A DNA stretch of 64,000 bases, from the NCBI GenBank assembly GCA_947631955.1, contig CANRNJ010000016.1, forward strand, positions 1-64,000, in the 5' to 3' direction. This document shows, in pieces, positions 16,160 to 24,697 of this stretch (positions within the stretch are counted from its first letter, which is position 1; every line of letters starts with the position of its first letter). The notes under the pieces are model-generated. The model did not search any database. It saw only the letters and a program-made list of their open reading frames with translations, and was not told the DNA's origin. The translations under genes and the position numbers were made by a program. Source of the stretch: an uncultured Lachnospiraceae bacterium (lineage in GTDB: Bacteria; Bacillota; Clostridia; Lachnospirales; Lachnospiraceae).

Positions 16160-16900
16160 ATGTTATCAGGAAAAGTGGCGCTGGTGACAGGCGCATCCCG
16201 CGGGATCGGGAGAGAGATCGCGCTGACGCTTGCAGGATACGGTGCGGATGTGATCGTAAACTATAACGGCTCTAAGGAAAAGGCGCAGGAAACAGCCGCA
16301 AAGATCGAGGCAATGGGAAGGAAAGCGGCCGCCGTACAATGCAGCGTGGCGGACTACGAAGCCTGCGGTAAAATGATAGAAGATATGCTGGCGGCTTTCG
16401 GACATATCGATATCTTGGTAAACAACGCAGGGATCACCAGAGATAATCTTGTGATCAAAATGTCGGAAGAAGATTTCGACGCGGTCATTGATACCAACCT
16501 GAAAGGAACGTTTCATACCATCAAACATATGTACCGGCCTTTTCTGAAGCAGAAGTCGGGAAGGATCATCAATCTGGCATCCGTATCCGGCGTTTTGGGC
16601 AATGCGGGGCAGGCAAACTATTCCGCATCAAAAGCGGGCGTGATCGGACTGACAAAATCTCTGGCAAGGGAACTGGCAAGCAGAAATATTACGGTCAACG
16701 CCGTAGCGCCGGGATTTATTGATACGGATATGACACAGGAAATGACGGAGGATGCAAAAGAGGCGGCTCTTGCGCGCATACCGCTCAAGCGGGTGGGCAC
16801 ACCGGCGGATATTGCGGAAACAGTGGCATTTCTGGCCAGCGACAAGGCGTCCTATATCACGGGTCAGGTCATCTCCGTGGACGGGGGCATGGCCATCTGA
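16160..16900 (+). CDS. fabG: 3-oxoacyl-[acyl-carrier-protein] reductase
   Basis: 246 aa from ATG 16160 with AGGAGG upstream (an in-frame TTG at 16142 is rejected). Short-chain dehydrogenase: NADP-binding [16 protein letters not shown], catalytic Ser in [13 protein letters not shown] and the YSASK tetrad, and the C-terminal [12 protein letters not shown]. Reduces beta-ketoacyl-ACP in the elongation cycle. Confidence 0.94.
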   Translation: MLSGKVALVTGASRGIGREIALTLAGYGADVIVNYNGSKEKAQETAAKIEAMGRKAAAVQCSVADYEACGKMIEDMLAAFGHIDILVNNAGITRDNLVIKMSEEDFDAVIDTNLKGTFHTIKHMYRPFLKQKSGRIINLASVSGVLGNAGQANYSASKAGVIGLTKSLARELASRNITVNAVAPGFIDTDMTQEMTEDAKEAALARIPLKRVGTPADIAETVAFLASDKASYITGQVISVDGGMAI

Positions 16901-16964
16901 TTGCCGAATCGGTAAGGCGGATGTGCGGAATACAGCTATTTTAAGGAAGGAGTAAGTTCATAAC

Positions 16965-18200
16965 ATGAGCAGACGGGTTGTAGTAACGGGCATGGGTGCG
17001 ATCACACCCATCGGACTGAGCGTAAATGAGTTCTGGGAAAGCGTTAAGGCGGGAAGGATCGGTTTTGACAGGATCACCCGGTTCGATACGACGGATTATA
17101 AGTGTAAGCTGGCCGCGGAGGTCAAAGGTTTTGACGGTAAGAACTATATGGATTTTAAGGCGGCGAAGCGCATGGAGCTGTTTTCCCAGTATGCGGTGGC
17201 CGCGGCAAAAGAGGCGATAGAGGACGCGGAGCTTGATATGGAAAAAGAAGACCCCTACCGCGTGGGTGTGGCCGTCGGTTCCGGTACGGGCTCGCTTCAG
17301 GCGATGGAGCGCTCTCACGGGAGATTGCTGGAGAAAGGCCCTTCAAGGATCGAGCCGCTGTTCGTGCCGCTGACGATCTCCAATATGGCGGCGGGCAATG
17401 TGTCCATTCAGTTTGGTTTAAAAGGCAAGAGCATCAATGTGGTGACAGCCTGCGCGACGGGGACCAACTCCATCGGCGAAGCGTTCCGCACGATACAGTA
17501 CGGCGACGCGGAAGTGATGATAGCGGGCGGAACGGAAGGCAGCATCTGCCCTATCGGCATCGGCGGTTTTTCGGCGCTCACGGCGCTTTCCACCTGCGAG
17601 GATCCGACGCGCTGTTCGATCCCTTTTGACAAAGAGAGAAGCGGTTTTGTCATGGGCGAAGGCGCAGCCGTGGTGGTATTGGAAGAACTGGAGCACGCCA
17701 AGGCAAGAGGCGCCAAGATCTATGCCGAGGCAGCCGGTTACGGGTGCAGCTCCGATGCGTACCACATCACATCTCCCGCGGAGGACGGCGCGGGCGCGGC
17801 GAAAGCCATGGAGTACGCCATCGCGGATGCGGGAATCGCCAAAGAAGACATTACCTATATCAATGCCCACGGAACGGCCACGCACCACAACGACCTGTTT
17901 GAAACGAGGGCCATCAAGCTGTTGTTCGGCGAACACGCGAAGGATATCCGGATCAACTCCACCAAGTCTATGGTGGGGCACCTTCTGGGCGCGGCGGGGG
18001 CAATCGAGTTCGTAACCTGCGTCAAAGAGCTGCAGGAAGGCTATATTCATCAGACGGTGGGTTATCAGGTGCCGGATGAAGAGTGCGATCTGAATTACTG
18101 CAAAGAGCCTTACAGGGAAGATTTCGAGTATGCATTGTCCAACTCTCTCGGATTCGGCGGACACAATGCAAGTCTTCTTGTGAAGCGGTATCACGGCTGA
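16965..18200 (+). CDS. fabF: beta-ketoacyl-[acyl-carrier-protein] synthase II
   Basis: 411 aa condensing enzyme. N-terminal RRVVVTGMGAITPIG, active-site Cys in VVTACATGTNSIGEAF near residue 163, the two catalytic His in YINAHGTATHHND and KSMVGHLLGAAG, and terminal GFGGHNASL. Elongates acyl-ACP with malonyl-ACP. Confidence 0.95.
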   Translation: MSRRVVVTGMGAITPIGLSVNEFWESVKAGRIGFDRITRFDTTDYKCKLAAEVKGFDGKNYMDFKAAKRMELFSQYAVAAAKEAIEDAELDMEKEDPYRVGVAVGSGTGSLQAMERSHGRLLEKGPSRIEPLFVPLTISNMAAGNVSIQFGLKGKSINVVTACATGTNSIGEAFRTIQYGDAEVMIAGGTEGSICPIGIGGFSALTALSTCEDPTRCSIPFDKERSGFVMGEGAAVVVLEELEHAKARGAKIYAEAAGYGCSSDAYHITSPAEDGAGAAKAMEYAIADAGIAKEDITYINAHGTATHHNDLFETRAIKLLFGEHAKDIRINSTKSMVGHLLGAAGAIEFVTCVKELQEGYIHQTVGYQVPDEECDLNYCKEPYREDFEYALSNSLGFGGHNASLLVKRYHG

Positions 18201-18287
18201 TGCCGCGGGCCGGACTGCCCGTGCGGAAAGCGCAGGCACAGGTATGGCAGCGGCAGAAAGATAACAGTCAGAAGGAGGGACAGTGGT

Positions 18288-18722
18288 ATGTCACTTATGG
18301 GCGCAAAAGAGATCATGGAGATCATTCCTCACAGACAGCCGTTTATGCTGATCGATACGATCGAGGAATTGGAAGAAGGTAAAAGAGTGGTCGCAAAAAA
18401 ATGCGTATCCTATAACGAGCCTTTTTTTGCGGGCCATTTTCCCGGCGAACCGGTCATGCCGGGCGTGTTGATCGTGGAAGCGCTTGCGCAGGCGGGCGCC
18501 GTGGCAATCTTAAGCCAGCCGGAGTTTAAAGGAAAAACGGCTTATTTTGCAGCCATCAACAACGCGAAGTTTAAAGGAAAAGTAGTGCCGGGCGACGTTC
18601 TGACACTGGAAACAGAGATCATCAAGGTCAAAGGGCCTATCGGCGTGGGCGCGGCGAAAGCCAGCGTGGACGGTAAGCTTGTGGCGCAGGCGGAGCTTAC
18701 TTTTGCCATCGGCGAAGCATAG
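18288..18722 (+). CDS. fabZ: 3-hydroxyacyl-[acyl-carrier-protein] dehydratase FabZ
   Basis: 144 aa hotdog fold. Catalytic His in [11 protein letters not shown] and the [19 protein letters not shown] helix with the catalytic Glu are clear. Dehydrates beta-hydroxyacyl-ACP. AGGAGGGA lies upstream of the ATG. No FabN/FabM-type isomerase gene is in the cluster, so unsaturation must be handled elsewhere or by another enzyme. Confidence 0.94.
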   Translation: MSLMGAKEIMEIIPHRQPFMLIDTIEELEEGKRVVAKKCVSYNEPFFAGHFPGEPVMPGVLIVEALAQAGAVAILSQPEFKGKTAYFAAINNAKFKGKVVPGDVLTLETEIIKVKGPIGVGAAKASVDGKLVAQAELTFAIGEA

Positions 18723-18781
18723 AGCGGAGCGGTTTTTAATAAGGACAGGGCAGCTTGCACAGCGCAAAAGGGAGAAAGCGG

Positions 18782-19840
18782 ATGGCAGAAATAAAACCAC
18801 TTGTGATAGGAGATCTGACGGCGTCTGTGCCGGTGATACAGGGCGGTATGGGAGTCGGTGTGAGTCTTTCGTCATTGGCAGGCGCCGTGGCGGCGCAGGG
18901 CGGTATCGGAGTGATCTCTACGGCCCAGATCGGCTATCGGGAACTTGATTTTGACACCGACCCGATCGGTGCGAATCTGCGTGCCATAGGGACGGAAATA
19001 GAGAAAGCGCGGAAGATCGCTGCGGGCGGTATTCTGGGCGTCAACATCATGGTTGCCACAAGACGGTATGAAGATTATGTGAAGGCGGCAGTCGGCGCGG
19101 GCATCGACCTGATCTTCTCAGGCGCCGGTCTGCCGATGGATCTGCCCAAGATCGCAGGCGGGTCGAAAACGAAATTGGCGCCCATCGTATCCAGTGTGAA
19201 ATCCGTACAGGTCATTATGAAATACTGGCAGAAAAAATACGACAGACTGCCGGATGCGGTAGTGATCGAGGGACCGCTTGCGGGCGGACATCTGGGGTTT
19301 GGCAGGGAGCAGCTCGACGATCCGGAGAGTCTGCACTATGACGATGAGGTAAAAGCGGTGATCGCACAGGTCAACGAAACGGCGGCGGCGCAGGGAATCC
19401 GAATTCCCGTCGTGATGGCGGGCGGCGTGTATACCCGCGCCGATATGGAGCATTATTTCGCCATGGGCGCGTCGGGCGTACAGATGGCGACGCGGTTTGT
19501 GACCACCTACGAGTGCGATGCGGCGGAAGCATATAAACAGGCATATATCGATGCAGCAAAAGAGGACATCGTGATCGTGCAGAGTCCCGTGGGGATGCCC
19601 GGAAGAGCGATCCTGAATCCTTTTATGAAGCGGGCAAAAGAAGGGCGCATCCCGCATGGGAAATGTCATCTGTGCATCAAGACGTGCGAGCCTTCGCAGA
19701 CGCCCTACTGCATTACGGATGCGCTGGTCAATGCGGTCCGGGGAGATACGGACAACGGACTGCTGTTCTGCGGCGCCAACGCTTATCGGGCGGCAAAACT
19801 GGAGCATGTGAAAGACATCATGGATGAGTTTCGTCCCTGA
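18782..19840 (+). CDS. second FabK-like NAD(P)H-dependent flavin reductase / nitronate monooxygenase family
   Basis: 352 aa from ATG 18782 (GGGAG upstream). FMN TIM barrel of the NMO/FabK superfamily: VIQGGMGVGVSLSSLAG, GGIGVISTAQIG, VNIMVATRRYEDYV, VIEGPLAGGHLGF, PVVMAGGVYTRADM and GVQMATRFVTTYECDA. It is longer than FabK and ends in a Cys-bearing tail (GKCHLCIKTCEP, YCITDA, LFCGANAY) not found in FabK at 14077. Its place inside the fab operon suggests a role in acyl-ACP or enoyl reduction or in unsaturated acid handling (inference). Confidence 0.8.
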   Translation: MAEIKPLVIGDLTASVPVIQGGMGVGVSLSSLAGAVAAQGGIGVISTAQIGYRELDFDTDPIGANLRAIGTEIEKARKIAAGGILGVNIMVATRRYEDYVKAAVGAGIDLIFSGAGLPMDLPKIAGGSKTKLAPIVSSVKSVQVIMKYWQKKYDRLPDAVVIEGPLAGGHLGFGREQLDDPESLHYDDEVKAVIAQVNETAAAQGIRIPVVMAGGVYTRADMEHYFAMGASGVQMATRFVTTYECDAAEAYKQAYIDAAKEDIVIVQSPVGMPGRAILNPFMKRAKEGRIPHGKCHLCIKTCEPSQTPYCITDALVNAVRGDTDNGLLFCGANAYRAAKLEHVKDIMDEFRP

Positions 19841-19864
19841 TGGCAGAAAATAATGGAGATTGGT

Positions 19865-20830
19865 ATGGGGACTAAGATTATCGGAACGGGAAGCTGTCTG
19901 CCGGAAACGATCGTGACCAATGACGATCTGGCGAAGATCATGGATACTTCGGACGAATGGATCAGCACGAGGACCGGCATCAAAGAGCGGCATCTGGCAA
20001 AAGATGAAACTACGGCCGGCATGTCGGCGGCGGCGGCCCGGAAGGCTATGGAGAACGCCGGTGTGACGGCGCAGGATATTGATCTGATCATAGTCGGTAC
20101 GGTGACGGCGGATCATATAACGCCTTCCTGTGCCTGTGAAGTACAGGCTGCGATCGGCGCGGACAATGCCGTCGCTTTTGACATCAATGCGGCGTGTTCG
20201 GGATTTATGTTTGCGCTGAACATAGCGCACGCCTATCTGCAGACGGGTGCCTGTAAGACGGCTTTGATCATTGGTGCGGAAACGCTGTCCAAGATCATGG
20301 ACTGGGATGACAGAAGCACCTGCGTTTTGTTTGGAGATGGCGCGGGAGCGGCTGTTTTGCAGAAAAGTGACCGGGGAGGGCTTCTTGCCTTTGATCAGGG
20401 TTCGGACGGCGCAAAAGGAAGCGTTCTGTCATGCGCAGACCGCACGAATAACAATCCGCTTGTGAAGACACCCAGAGAACTGGGATATGTGCATATGGAC
20501 GGGCAGGAAGTGTACCGGTTCGCGGTCACAACGGTGCCGCAGTCCCTGACCAGAACCATAGAGGCCGCCGGTCTGTCGGTGCAGGACATTGATTATTTTG
20601 CGCTTCATCAAGCCAATATCAGGATCCTGCAGGCCGTGGCAAAACGTTTGAAAGTATCGGAGGAACGGCTCCCCGTCAGTCTGGATCACTGTGGCAACAT
20701 TTCGGCGGCAAGCGTGCCCATCCTGTTGGATGAGATGAACCGCAAAGGGCTTTTGAAACCGGGAATGAAAGTCGCCATGTCCGGTTTCGGCGGCGGGCTT
20801 ACATGGGCGTCCGCTGTGTTGGAGTGGTAG
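19865..20830 (+). CDS. fabH: beta-ketoacyl-[acyl-carrier-protein] synthase III
   Basis: 321 aa from ATG 19865 (GGAG upstream; 19853 is an alternative). N-terminal TKIIGTGSCLPETIVTN, active-site Cys in DINAACSGFMFAL near residue 112, His in FALHQANIRIL near 245 and Asn in HCGNISAASVP near 274. Starts fatty acid synthesis by condensing acyl-CoA with malonyl-ACP. Last gene of the fab cluster; in many Firmicutes fabH is at the front instead. Confidence 0.94.
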   Translation: MGTKIIGTGSCLPETIVTNDDLAKIMDTSDEWISTRTGIKERHLAKDETTAGMSAAAARKAMENAGVTAQDIDLIIVGTVTADHITPSCACEVQAAIGADNAVAFDINAACSGFMFALNIAHAYLQTGACKTALIIGAETLSKIMDWDDRSTCVLFGDGAGAAVLQKSDRGGLLAFDQGSDGAKGSVLSCADRTNNNPLVKTPRELGYVHMDGQEVYRFAVTTVPQSLTRTIEAAGLSVQDIDYFALHQANIRILQAVAKRLKVSEERLPVSLDHCGNISAASVPILLDEMNRKGLLKPGMKVAMSGFGGGLTWASAVLEW

Positions 20831-20912
20831 CGGTCCCGGTGGTATCAGCACGCATATGCTGTCATAAGAAAACCGTGCCGTACATAAAATCATAATAAGA
20901 ATGTGGGAACAG

Positions 20913-20952
20913 AAGCCGTCGGAAAATAAGATATCGTTTTTCCACGGCTTTT
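20913..20952 (+). terminator. intrinsic terminator after fabH
   Basis: AAGCCG...GGAAAA pairs with TTTTCC.CGGCTT with a small bulge, then TTTT. It ends only a few bases before the spmA start codon, which therefore has no clear Shine-Dalgarno site. Confidence 0.65.
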
Positions 20953-20955
20953 ATC

Positions 20956-21642
20956 ATGGCTATGTTAAATTATATCTGGGCGTGTATGATCATGGTGGGG
21001 ATCATATACGGTGCTATCAACGGCAAAATGGCGGACGTGACCAACGCCGCGCTGGACTCGGCGGGGGACGCGGTATCCCTGTGCATCACGATGATCGGCG
21101 TCATGGCGTTGTGGGTGGGATTGATGGAGATCGCGCAGAGGTCGGGTCTGATCGCCAAAATGACAAGGGGGATCCAGCCGTTTATCAGTTTTCTTTTTCC
21201 GGGGATCCCGAAGAACCACCCGGCAAGGGAGTACATATCTATGAATCTGATCGCCAATGTGCTTGGGCTCGGATGGGCCTGCACACCGGCGGGATTAAAA
21301 GCCATGGAGGCACTTGCACAGTTGGAGCGGGAGCGTGGGAATCCGGCGTATCTGTGCGAAGAAAAGGACGGTGGAAAGGCGGCCCGGCGGCAGAAGGAAG
21401 ACGCCCGCTCCTGTGAAAGGGTGGCGAGCAGCGAGATGTGCACATTCCTGATACTCAATATTTCTTCCCTGCAGCTGATCCCCGTCAACATGATCGCGTA
21501 CCGGCAGCAATATGGCAGCGTCAATCCGGCGGGCATTATCGCCCCGGCGGTTGCGGCGACGCTGATCAGCACGCTGACGGCGGTCGTGTACTGCAAGGTC
21601 CGGAATCTTCTTCCCGAAAGACAAAGAAGAGGACTTTCTTAA
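20956..21642 (+). CDS. spmA: spore maturation protein A
   Basis: 228 aa membrane protein with the nucleoside-recognition (Gate) domain: LNYIWACMIMVGIIYGAING, VSLCITMIGVMALWVGLMEIAQRSG, NLIANVLGLGWACTPAGLKAM and LNISSLQLIPVNMIAYRQ, all SpmA signatures. With SpmB it takes part in spore core dehydration. A charged insert (about 133-155, EEKDGGKAARRQKEDARS) lies in the central loop. Start is 20956 or 20962; neither has a good ribosome site, as both directly follow the terminator hairpin. Confidence 0.9.
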   Translation: MAMLNYIWACMIMVGIIYGAINGKMADVTNAALDSAGDAVSLCITMIGVMALWVGLMEIAQRSGLIAKMTRGIQPFISFLFPGIPKNHPAREYISMNLIANVLGLGWACTPAGLKAMEALAQLERERGNPAYLCEEKDGGKAARRQKEDARSCERVASSEMCTFLILNISSLQLIPVNMIAYRQQYGSVNPAGIIAPAVAATLISTLTAVVYCKVRNLLPERQRRGLS

Positions 21643-21650
21643 AGGAAACG

Positions 21651-21679
21651 TTGAACATAGGCCTTGGGTGAATTATAAT
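21651..21679 (+). promoter_or_regulatory. sigma-A promoter of the FAD oxidoreductase gene
   Basis: TTGAAC, 17-bp spacer, TATAAT, about 95 nt before the chosen start at 21775. The gene therefore has its own vegetative promoter even though it sits between two sporulation genes. Confidence 0.7.
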
Positions 21680-21774
21680 GTAATCATGCGGTGTTTGGCT
21701 CTGAGGCGTCGGTCCGGGAGATCATGACAGACGTTATGGGGCGGCCGCTTTCATCAAAGGAGAGAGGAATCACT

Positions 21775-23145
21775 ATGAAATACGACATTATCATTATTGG
21801 CGCCGGACCCGGCGGAATCTTTACGGCGTATGAACTGACACAGAAGGAAAGCCGTTTGAAGGTCGCTGTGTTTGAGGCGGGGCATCCGTTGGACAAGAGG
21901 CATTGTCCGATCGACAACGATAAGATCAAGAGCTGCGTGCATTGTCAGAGCTGTTCGATCATGAGCGGGTTTGGCGGCGCAGGCGCTTTTTCCGACGGAA
22001 AATATAATATCACCAATGATTTTGGCGGTACGCTGTACGAGCATGTGGGCAAGAAAAGAGCCATCGATCTGATGAAGTACGTGGACGAGATCAACGTGAA
22101 ATACGGCGGTGCGGGGACCAAACTGTATTCGACCGCAGGAAGCCATTTCAAAAAACTGTGCCTGCAGAACAAGCTGAATCTGCTGGACGCTTCCGTGCGT
22201 CATTTGGGAACGGACATCAATTATATCGTACTGGAAAATCTGTATGCCCTGTTAAAAGACAAGGCGGATTTTTATTTTGACACGCCGGTCACTTCGGTGG
22301 AGAAGACGGAAAACGGGTATCGCGTCAACTGCGGAAACGGTTCGTACGACTGCGATAAATGCGTGATATCCGTGGGGAGAAGCGGCAGTAAATGGATGCA
22401 GAAGGTATGCGGAGAGCTCGGCATCGAAACGAAGTCCAACCGCGTGGATATCGGTGTGAGAGTGGAACTCCCGGCGGTGATTTTTTCGCATCTGACGGAC
22501 GAACTGTATGAGAGCAAGATCGTGTATCGTACGGAGAAGTTCGAAGACAGGGTGCGGACATTCTGCATGAATCCTCACGGGATCGTCGTCAATGAGAATA
22601 CGAACGGGATCGTGACGGTGAACGGGCACAGCTATGAGGGAGCGGACAAGCAGACCAACAACACGAATTTTGCACTGTTGGTAGCCAAGCATTTTTCCGA
22701 GCCTTTCAAAGACAGCAACGGCTACGGCGAGAGCATCGCCCGTTTGTCCAATATGCTGGGCGGCGGTGTGATCGTGCAGCGTTTCGGTGATCTGGTCAGG
22801 GGAAGGCGCAGCAATGAGAAACGTATCGAGGAAGGACTGGTGGAGCCGACGCTGTCGGCGACGCCGGGCGACCTGAGCCTTGTTCTGCCAAAGCGTATTC
22901 TGGACGGCATCATCGAAATGATCTATGCCCTTGACAAGATCGCGCCGGGCACGGCAAACGACGATACGCTCCTGTACGGGGTGGAAGTCAAGTTCTACAA
23001 TATGGAAGTGGAGATCGACGAACACCTTGAAACAAAATACAAAGGGCTTTACATCATCGGAGATGGGAGCGGTGTGACGCACTCTCTCTCGCATGCGTCG
23101 GCAAGCGGCGTTCATGTGGCAAGAGATATTCTCGGAACGGAGTAA
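21775..23145 (+). CDS. FAD-dependent dehydrogenase (COG2509 type)
   Basis: 456 aa from ATG 21775 with AAAGGAGAG upstream (a longer frame from 21691 is unlikely). N-terminal dinucleotide fold YDIIIIGAGPGGIFTAYEL. A Cys group CVHCQSC near residue 47 and FGGAGAFSDGKYN follow, then CVISVGRSGS and the C-terminal FAD block GLYIIGDGSGVTHSLSHASASG. Belongs to the uncharacterised FAD-dependent dehydrogenase family related to HI0933-like flavoproteins. Substrate unknown. It interrupts spmA and spmB, has its own promoter, and is followed by a strong terminator. Confidence 0.8.
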   Translation: MKYDIIIIGAGPGGIFTAYELTQKESRLKVAVFEAGHPLDKRHCPIDNDKIKSCVHCQSCSIMSGFGGAGAFSDGKYNITNDFGGTLYEHVGKKRAIDLMKYVDEINVKYGGAGTKLYSTAGSHFKKLCLQNKLNLLDASVRHLGTDINYIVLENLYALLKDKADFYFDTPVTSVEKTENGYRVNCGNGSYDCDKCVISVGRSGSKWMQKVCGELGIETKSNRVDIGVRVELPAVIFSHLTDELYESKIVYRTEKFEDRVRTFCMNPHGIVVNENTNGIVTVNGHSYEGADKQTNNTNFALLVAKHFSEPFKDSNGYGESIARLSNMLGGGVIVQRFGDLVRGRRSNEKRIEEGLVEPTLSATPGDLSLVLPKRILDGIIEMIYALDKIAPGTANDDTLLYGVEVKFYNMEVEIDEHLETKYKGLYIIGDGSGVTHSLSHASASGVHVARDILGTE

Positions 23146-23227
23146 AGAAACGCGCATGTGCGGTACGGCAGAAATCCGGCGCCCGCGCATGACCTGCGCG
23201 GATATCTTATGTATATGACATTCTTAG

Positions 23228-23264
23228 GCTGCATAGATTATATTAATAATCCATGCAGCTTTTT
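23228..23264 (+). terminator. intrinsic terminator after the FAD oxidoreductase
   Basis: 14-bp stem GCTGCATAGATTAT / ATAATCCATGCAGC with one mismatch, loop ATTA, then TTTTT. Confidence 0.85.
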
Positions 23265-23329
23265 CGGTGCGGACGGTGCCTAAGCGGCGCGGTCTTTCCG
23301 GCAGGCTGCGGTTGATCGGGGCGTTATTC

Positions 23330-23860
23330 ATGGCTGCGGTACTTTCCAATATTTCCAATATCATCATACCTGTCATTATTTTTTATATCGTCGCTTATGG
23401 CATTATGGCGCGCACCAACGTGTACGAAGATTTTATCAAAGGCGCCGAGGACGGTTTCCATACCGTGGTCCGTATCATGCCGACTCTGATCGGACTGATG
23501 GTGGCGGTGGGGGTGCTGCGCGCGTCGGGATTTCTGGATTTTATCGGCGGTCTTTTTGCCGGTATGACAGAGAAGATGGGGTTTTCGTCCGAACTGATAC
23601 CGCTCATTCTGATCAAAATGTTCTCGTCGTCAGCCGCAACGGGACTGGTGCTCGATATTTTTAAGAATCATGGACCGGATTCGCTGATCGGACTGACCAC
23701 ATCCATCATGATGAGCTGTACGGAAACGATCTTTTACACAATGTCGGTATATTTTCTCGCGGCAAAGGTCACGAAGACAAGATTTACCCTTGCGGGCGCG
23801 CTCCTGTCCACATTCGCGGGAGTGGCGGCAAGCATTGTACTGGCGGGTATGATGGTATGA
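23330..23860 (+). CDS. spmB: spore maturation protein B
   Basis: 176 aa from ATG 23330, the normal SpmB size. Hydrophobic with nucleoside-recognition-domain features: SNISNIIIPVIIFYIVAYG, VYEDFIKGAEDGFHTVVRIMPTLIGLMVAVGVLRASG, MFSSSAATGLVLDIF, and MMSCTETIFYTMSVYF. Partner of SpmA. It is normally directly next to spmA; here an oxidoreductase gene and a terminator separate the two. Confidence 0.88.
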   Translation: MAAVLSNISNIIIPVIIFYIVAYGIMARTNVYEDFIKGAEDGFHTVVRIMPTLIGLMVAVGVLRASGFLDFIGGLFAGMTEKMGFSSELIPLILIKMFSSSAATGLVLDIFKNHGPDSLIGLTTSIMMSCTETIFYTMSVYFLAAKVTKTRFTLAGALLSTFAGVAASIVLAGMMV

Positions 23861-23908
23861 TCCCCGGCACGGCGTCGTATCGGATCTGCGCGGAACATGT
23901 TTATATTC

Positions 23909-23940
23909 AAAAACAGCGCCTTTATACAGGCGCTGTTTTT
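23909..23940. terminator. intrinsic terminator after spmB
   Basis: Perfect 13-bp stem AAAAACAGCGCCT/AGGCGCTGTTTTT with a 6-nt loop, flanked by A and T runs, so it can work in both directions. Confidence 0.9.
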
Positions 23941-23978
23941 GTGTGAGAAGGATAGAAATGTGTAAACTTTTATATGTC

Positions 23979-24049
23979 AACAGCCTGTCATGAGATAGGC
24001 TGTTATGGTTAGCCGAAGCCGGTCGGCACCGGACAGCACCGGCGGCTTC
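23979..24049. repeat. two inverted repeats upstream of the FabT-like gene
   Basis: AACAGCCT/AGGCTGTT (23979-24004) and GAAGCCG/CGGCTTC (24015-24049). The second encloses two direct CACCGG copies. They lie upstream of the promoter at 24185, so they are not in that transcript. No protein is encoded here; function unknown. Confidence 0.45.
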
Positions 24050-24183
24050 TATAAAGTGTAAGTTAGAATAATCATAAATATCATGTTTCCCCAACTACAA
24101 TATTTACTATAAAAGGTAATTGTGAATACAATATGTCAGATTTAAAAACAAAAAAGAAAAAAAATATAAAAAAAATTTAATAA

Positions 24184-24213
24184 TTTGACCCTCAAACTAT
24201 TTTTTGGTAAAAT
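24184..24213 (+). promoter_or_regulatory. promoter of the FabT-like gene with overlapping FabT-like operator
   Basis: TTGACC (24185-24190), 17-bp spacer, TAAAAT (24208-24213). The operator TTTGA-CCC-TCAAA (24184-24196) covers the -35 box and is followed by CTATTTT as at acpP. This fits autoregulation by the encoded MarR-family protein. Confidence 0.75.
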
Positions 24214-24244
24214 AAACAGCAGAGTAGCGTTATGGAGAACGGAT

Positions 24245-24697
24245 ATGGATATCAGAAGTACGCTGAATGAGATGTTGGTCAGATTATTCCGCATCGTCAA
24301 TGTGATAGAGGAGCGGGCGATCCGTACCGGGGAATATAAGGATGTCACGGCTAACGACATGCATGTGATCGAAGCGATCGGCATGGATGAGGCAAAGAAT
24401 ATGACAAGCGTGGCGCGCTTGCTGGATGTTACCACGGGAACGCTCACGATAGCGGTCAACAGTCTGGTCAAAAAAGGATATGTGGACAGAGTCAGAAGCG
24501 AGGCGGACCGGCGCGTCGTATTGATCTCTCTGTCCGAAAAAGGCAGAAAAGCCTATCTCCACCACAGCCGGTTCCACGACCGCATGATCGAGGCCATAGT
24601 GGAAGAGTTGACGGACGAGGAACAGCAGGTGCTGGAGAAGGCTTTGACTAAACTGAATAAATTTTTTATGACGACAGCAGATCGGACAAAGTCTTGA
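24245..24697 (+). CDS. fabT: MarR family regulator, FabT-like repressor of fatty acid synthesis
   Basis: 150 aa from ATG 24245 with GGAGAA upstream. MarR winged helix: NDMHVIEAIG, MTSVARLLDVTTGTLTIAVNSLVKKGYVDRVRSEADRRVVLISLSEKG. In streptococci and enterococci FabT, with acyl-ACP as corepressor, represses fab genes at TTTGA-N3-TCAAA sites. The same sites are seen here at acpP, fabD and this gene's own promoter, which is the main reason for the call (inference). The last 32 nt overlap the 3' end of the convergent DUF885 gene. Confidence 0.72.
   Translation: MDIRSTLNEMLVRLFRIVNVIEERAIRTGEYKDVTANDMHVIEAIGMDEAKNMTSVARLLDVTTGTLTIAVNSLVKKGYVDRVRSEADRRVVLISLSEKGRKAYLHHSRFHDRMIEAIVEELTDEEQQVLEKALTKLNKFFMTTADRTKS

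Noticed and set aside
17418-18239. Long minus-strand frame opposite fabF
   Set aside because: Shadow of fabF; composition rich in Arg/His/Cys as expected from the codon pattern of the other strand.
19118-20230. Minus-strand frame of 370 codons across the second FabK-like gene and fabH
   Set aside because: Covers two real genes antisense; no supporting signals.
20901-21416. Plus-strand frame overlapping spmA in another phase
   Set aside because: Gly/Arg-rich out-of-frame translation; spmA is unambiguous.
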